Below, piece by piece: positions 60,029 to 64,000 of a stretch of 64,000 nucleotides of DNA. This stretch comes from Lumnitzera littorea (lineage: Eukaryota; Streptophyta; Magnoliopsida; Myrtales; Combretaceae). A model generated the notes under the pieces. That model was given only the letters and a program-made list of their open reading frames with translations, was not told the origin of the DNA and did no database searches. The stretch spans positions 71,668,932 to 71,732,931 of the forward strand of contig JAMXBB010000007.1 of NCBI GenBank assembly GCA_024138015.1, given 5' to 3'. Positions within the stretch are counted from its first letter, which is position 1. Each line of letters opens with the position of its first letter. The position numbers were made by a program, and so were the translations under genes.

Positions 60029-63000
60029 TGTCATGCCCCGAATAGGAAGAGTCGTAACAGTCCCGCCGTGTTAACTAATCTAAGATAGAAGCTGACCTTA
60101 CAGCTGTTATCGTAGATACAGTTCATATAAGGCGCACAACTCAACCAGCTTGAAACGTCTGTTCTGACACCTGTTAATAACTAAACCTGTGGTAGAGCTT
60201 TTATAAAATACCTATTCTATACGACTTGCTATTTAATACTACAACAGTATTTATACAAACATTTTACGCCTAAAGGTAAAGTTCACAATCCAAGTTTATT
60301 AAAAACCACAGGTTTTGTAGTCTATGTACAATAAGTTAGGAAACTAGTGGGCTCCCAAGGAATTCCCAATTAGTTTCCTAAGAACTCAAAGACAAAGTTA
60401 AAAGCTCGAGTTTTGTTGATTCCTCGATTCTCACTTTCCCAAACAGCAGTGCACTAACCTAAGAACGGTGGTACCTGAGCATCCTGTTCTTATTCAACAC
60501 CTGCAAAAGAGTTCGTAGGGATATGAGCACAACTAGCTTAGTAAGTGGGTTGGAGTCAAAAGAGTATTGTACAATCACAAATAAGGTTAATAATTATGAT
60601 GAAATGTAATGCAATCACTCAAATGAAACATCGCACAGTGTTATCCGATCCACTGTGAGGTTAGAGAAATTACATCTGCTCCAACCCGGATTGAGGAGTT
60701 TCATCGCGACTCAAGTCAAACCAAACCTGGGCTTGTGCAATGGAGAACACCCTCCACCCATGATCGCCTTCGAACCACAGCCCCCAGCCTTGCCGCAACC
60801 TCCTCGCTTGTCACTTAGTTCGACTAAGGATGGGGAAAGGACCATTTCAGCTATCCTCATCGAAGGAAGTTGGTATTTGGCCTAACACTCTTAATTGTTT
60901 CCCCTAATAGGTGATTATGCATGTCCAATTTCATTTTAGTCGAATAACCTTTAGTTTTAATCAGGGGTGACCAACAAGTTCGCACAATACAGAATCTATG
61001 CAAATATACAAAACAACATACCAAGGAGTTGAACTCCTGTCACAACCGAGTATCATTCACACATACAGCATGCGCATAATCATCTAACTACAAACACAAC
61101 CAGAAGTACTCTTGGGTCTTCGAATACTTTAAATAGCACCCAAACAAGCGGTGAAGACACAATCCCAACTTACTTGTTTAGACGTTCGCTATTGCTGACT
61201 TAAATTGTCAACTGTCTTTGTATTGGAAAGTCCTAATTACACAAAAGACCCAAATTTAGTTTTTGTAATAATTACGAAAACATTAGAGTTTAATCTCTAA
61301 TGATTATATATATATATATATATATATTATTTCCATAATATACAGTTATGTTATTACTATATATCGAATTAAGTTATTAATTGTTGATGCTGTACATCAT
61401 ATATACTATTACATATTATATATCATTTCGATCGCATCGAAACGTACTTTTTATTTATTAATTCACATTTTAATTCTAGTAAGGTTACCAAAATATTTAC
61501 ATTCTTGAATATGATAAAGTTATAAGTTAAATTACTTAAGTTTGTACGATTTTAATAAAATTAGTATCATTAGGTTTGTATAGACCTAACGACACGTTTT
61601 ACAGGTCCTATTTCTAGAGACGGTTTTTAACGGGCAATTTGAGTTTTTAAGACAGTTATACATAATTATATAAATATAATCGTATTATATGTAATTTACG
61701 TTATTAAATTGTATTTCATCTAATTCGTTCATATATTGTTACAATATAAGTATTATCTAATTTTAATATACCTAAAGTGTATCTCAATTAGAAAATATTA
61801 ATAAATATAATAAAAATATCCATTTAATCCAATCTGATAAGCAATTCCCACATATAGTTTTTATTTAACTATTTAATTTATTTTAGCTTATTATTATTAC
61901 AAATACACCTTAACTTGTAAATTAAACTATTTTACTTAATAAATTTGTAATAAATAGTTTGGGTTACCAAATAATTCCCCGAAAACTTCTATAGACTCTT
62001 AAAAATATAGGGGATTCAGTTATCACTTAATTTCAAGTTTTCAACCTATTGCCTATATATTCATATTGACGATTTTATCCCTAAATTATCATAAATTACC
62101 CAATTATGATTCTTTTAGCACCAAATCAATTTCAATCTGACATCAATACTATTATTATTTATTATAGATCAGTACATGCCCATTTTATCCCTTAATTTCA
62201 TAATTTCCTATTAAATTCATAATTTTAGCTTATTTTTGAGCTATTTTCAAGCCTAAAAATGCAATAAATATTAAAAATATTCAAATCAAAATTCGGGCTA
62301 CATAGCAATTATCTATATATCATACACATCCTACACAAAAATTTTCAGCTAGAAACAACATCATATAGTACATTTATTTTACAAATATAAATTCGGGTGA
62401 ATAGTAGATTTCTTAATAAAGTATATTAAATATTACAAATTTTTCAAAAATAAAAATATCACATGAAATCTTGTTTAAAATAACCTAAGTACAATTTTTT
62501 TCATAATTTTCTAGGCAGATTTACTAATTTTTAAAAATTATTGAAAAACAGGGCAAGAAATTGACCTTGGTGTTCTTGAGTGCTTCAGTGGCCGGCGGCA
62601 ATTGGGCGGTTGTCAGAAGGCCTGCGCGGTGGGTGGACTGTGTAAGATTGGCTGGGTTTTACAACAGAACCACTCTAGGCTAGGGTTCTTCACTTTCACG
62701 AAATTTCCCTTGTTTTTTCTAAATTTCTTTTTATTTTCTGCGATTTTTTTCTAATTTTTCTTTCTATTGTTTCTGGTTTCAAAGATGAAAAATGATGTGT
62801 TTCAAAAGATTTATAGTGGTTTAGGTCGGTTTCCTTTTTCTTTATTTATTTATTTTTATTTTTTTCTTGCTTTTTCCCTCATTAATTGCAAATAGGAGGA
62901 AGCATTTGCTTGTAGATTCACTTTTTGATTCAGCAATTGTCCAGCTTTGATGATTTCCAGCAATTTCCAAGCGTGAATCAGCAATTGGAAGGCTTTTGAA

Positions 63001-63573
63001 TAATATTTTGCAATTATTTTGGTATTTTGAGTATATTTTATTAATACTTAATTATTTACTTAATATACGAGTATATATTCCTTGTGAATATCACGCGTAA
63101 TATATAACTATACTCATATAATTAAGTTTCTAGCATATCTTTTATTTTTAGGATATGTTCTAAAGTTAATTTCATGAATTCAACACAATAAATATATAAT
63201 TATATAATTTAGGGTTAATTTACGGGTATAATTATTATTTATACCGGGTATACTCATAAAATTACGTGTATTTTTATATAGTAAATTATACCATATTATC
63301 TCATTTTATAGCTCAATTAACTTATCTCTAAATTCTCATTGCAATCTAAGTTCGATTTTAGGAATTCCGAACATTTTAGTGCAATATTAAATATTCCAAC
63401 TTCTAAGGGCAAAATTGGGATTTTGGGTCATTATTACTAAAATCTAACTTCACTGTAATATCTCGACTAACTTTTTCTATTCTAATCGTAAAGTTTGGGC
63501 TCAATTGGATAAGTTTCCCTAAAAGCCTTAAATCTAAACTTGGTTATCCTAAACTCAATTTTGGGAGCTTACA
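60029..63573 (+). mobile_element. Solo LTR of a Gypsy-type element (family copy C)
   Basis: 3545 bp, TGTCATGCCCCGAATAGG ... TTTTGGGAGCTTACA, with intact TG...CA ends and a perfect 5-bp target duplication TCTGT at 60024-60028 and 63574-63578. The best preserved of three family copies (A 19054-22049; B split between 22645 and 48316). It contains a (TA)n tract at about 61306-61327 and a GC-rich patch near 62590. The frame at 60655-60885 lies in a conserved LTR block and is not supported as a gene, because the matching block in copies A and B lacks it. Inserted in the protease region of the plus-strand chromovirus. Confidence 0.92.
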
Positions 63574-63578
63574 TCTGT

Positions 63579-64000
63579 TGCTTGAAAACCTTGATTGTTC
63601 GACCGCCGTATTACTCACGACGACTATAGGAACACCTATGCCTTTGTTAAGAATAGAAAGAGGATTGTGTTGCAACCCATGACCCCATCCTAAGTAAATG
63701 AGACCCATCATCAACTCACCTAAGCCAATAAGAAGAAGACCTTAGTAATAAGCTGAAGAGAGCTTTAAGCTACTAAGAAGGCCGAAGAGCCTATGTTTCT
63801 GTTGGTTAAAAGATTGTTGGAGATGAGAGATTAAGAGGATATTCGTGATGAAATTTGAAGTTTGTTGAATGAGTTTGCCGATCTATTCCTTGAAGAATTA
63901 CTTAGGGGACTGCCTCCAGTCCGAAGCATAGAACACTGTATTGATCTATAGCTAGGCGCTACCCTGTTGAGCCAACCTACATACAAAATGAACCTTAAGT
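63579..64000 (+). pseudogene. Chromovirus pol continuing past the right edge (protease end and start of RT)
   Basis: Resumes the frame cut at 60028: LG, a decayed R, P, then LFDRRITHDDYRNTYAFVKN, KRIVLQPMTP, later LLNEFADLFLEELLRGLPPV and SIEHCIDL, a stop and LGATLLSQPTYKMN. This is the protease end and the run-in to chromovirus reverse transcriptase. Stops interrupt it. The catalytic part of RT would lie beyond 64000. Confidence 0.88.

Noticed and set aside
60655..60885. 76-codon proline-rich frame as a gene
   Set aside because: It lies in a conserved block of the solo LTR family, and copies A and B do not keep the frame.

Overview
This is a stretch of plant nuclear DNA, most likely from a flowering plant (I would guess a eudicot). 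It is very AT-rich and packed with plant-type LTR retrotransposons (Copia, chromovirus, Ogre/Tat and Athila-like Gypsy), a plant-type hAT transposon and a probable Helitron. The only intact host gene I can support is an intronless histone H4 gene on the minus strand at 53741-54052. Almost everything else is a mobile element in a state of decay. No rRNA, true tRNA or CRISPR locus was recognised.

Layout, left to right. 1-3884: the 5' LTR of a minus-strand Ogre/Tat-type Gypsy element whose body lies off the left edge, with an Athila-like solo LTR (about 1877-3238) inside it. 4381-10913: a complete but dead minus-strand Copia element with two about 250-bp LTRs, PBS, PPT and a near-perfect target duplication, itself broken by an Ogre-like LTR fragment (about 6595-8095). 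11123-12190: a short non-autonomous, possibly hAT-like repeat. 13079-15677: a probable non-autonomous Helitron with tandem duplications.

16868-50222 is the centrepiece: a nest at least four levels deep. The outer layer is a minus-strand hAT transposon whose transposase is cut into three pieces (about 49010-48317, 22644-22055 and 19049-18480). One cut is a 3.0-kb solo LTR (19054-22049, TSD TTATC). The other is a second solo LTR of the same family in the opposite orientation (outer ends 22645 and 48316). That LTR was itself split twice: by a 16-kb Ogre-type element (22999-39067, perfect TSD GAGTA) and by a 6.3-kb chromovirus (40824-47143, two LTRs of identical length, 862 bp). The Ogre element carries ORF1, gag, protease and integrase but has lost reverse transcriptase, where the 3' part of an Athila-like element now sits (27928 to about 31350).

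50223-53740 is unassigned AT-rich DNA. The histone H4 gene follows, with a TATA box and histone-type promoter motifs upstream. 54483-54643 has short tandem duplications and 54880-55350 an AGCTC-rich repeat, probably of hAT type. From 58387 to the right edge lies a plus-strand chromovirus gag-pol pseudogene. It is interrupted inside the protease region by a third solo LTR (60029-63573, TSD TCTGT) of the same family as the two in the nest.

The genes do not form a functional pathway; the story is one of serial insertion. Element ends were set by TG...CA termini, flanking target duplications, PBS/PPT signals and by coding sequence resuming in register across each insertion. Identities are by eye, without alignment software.
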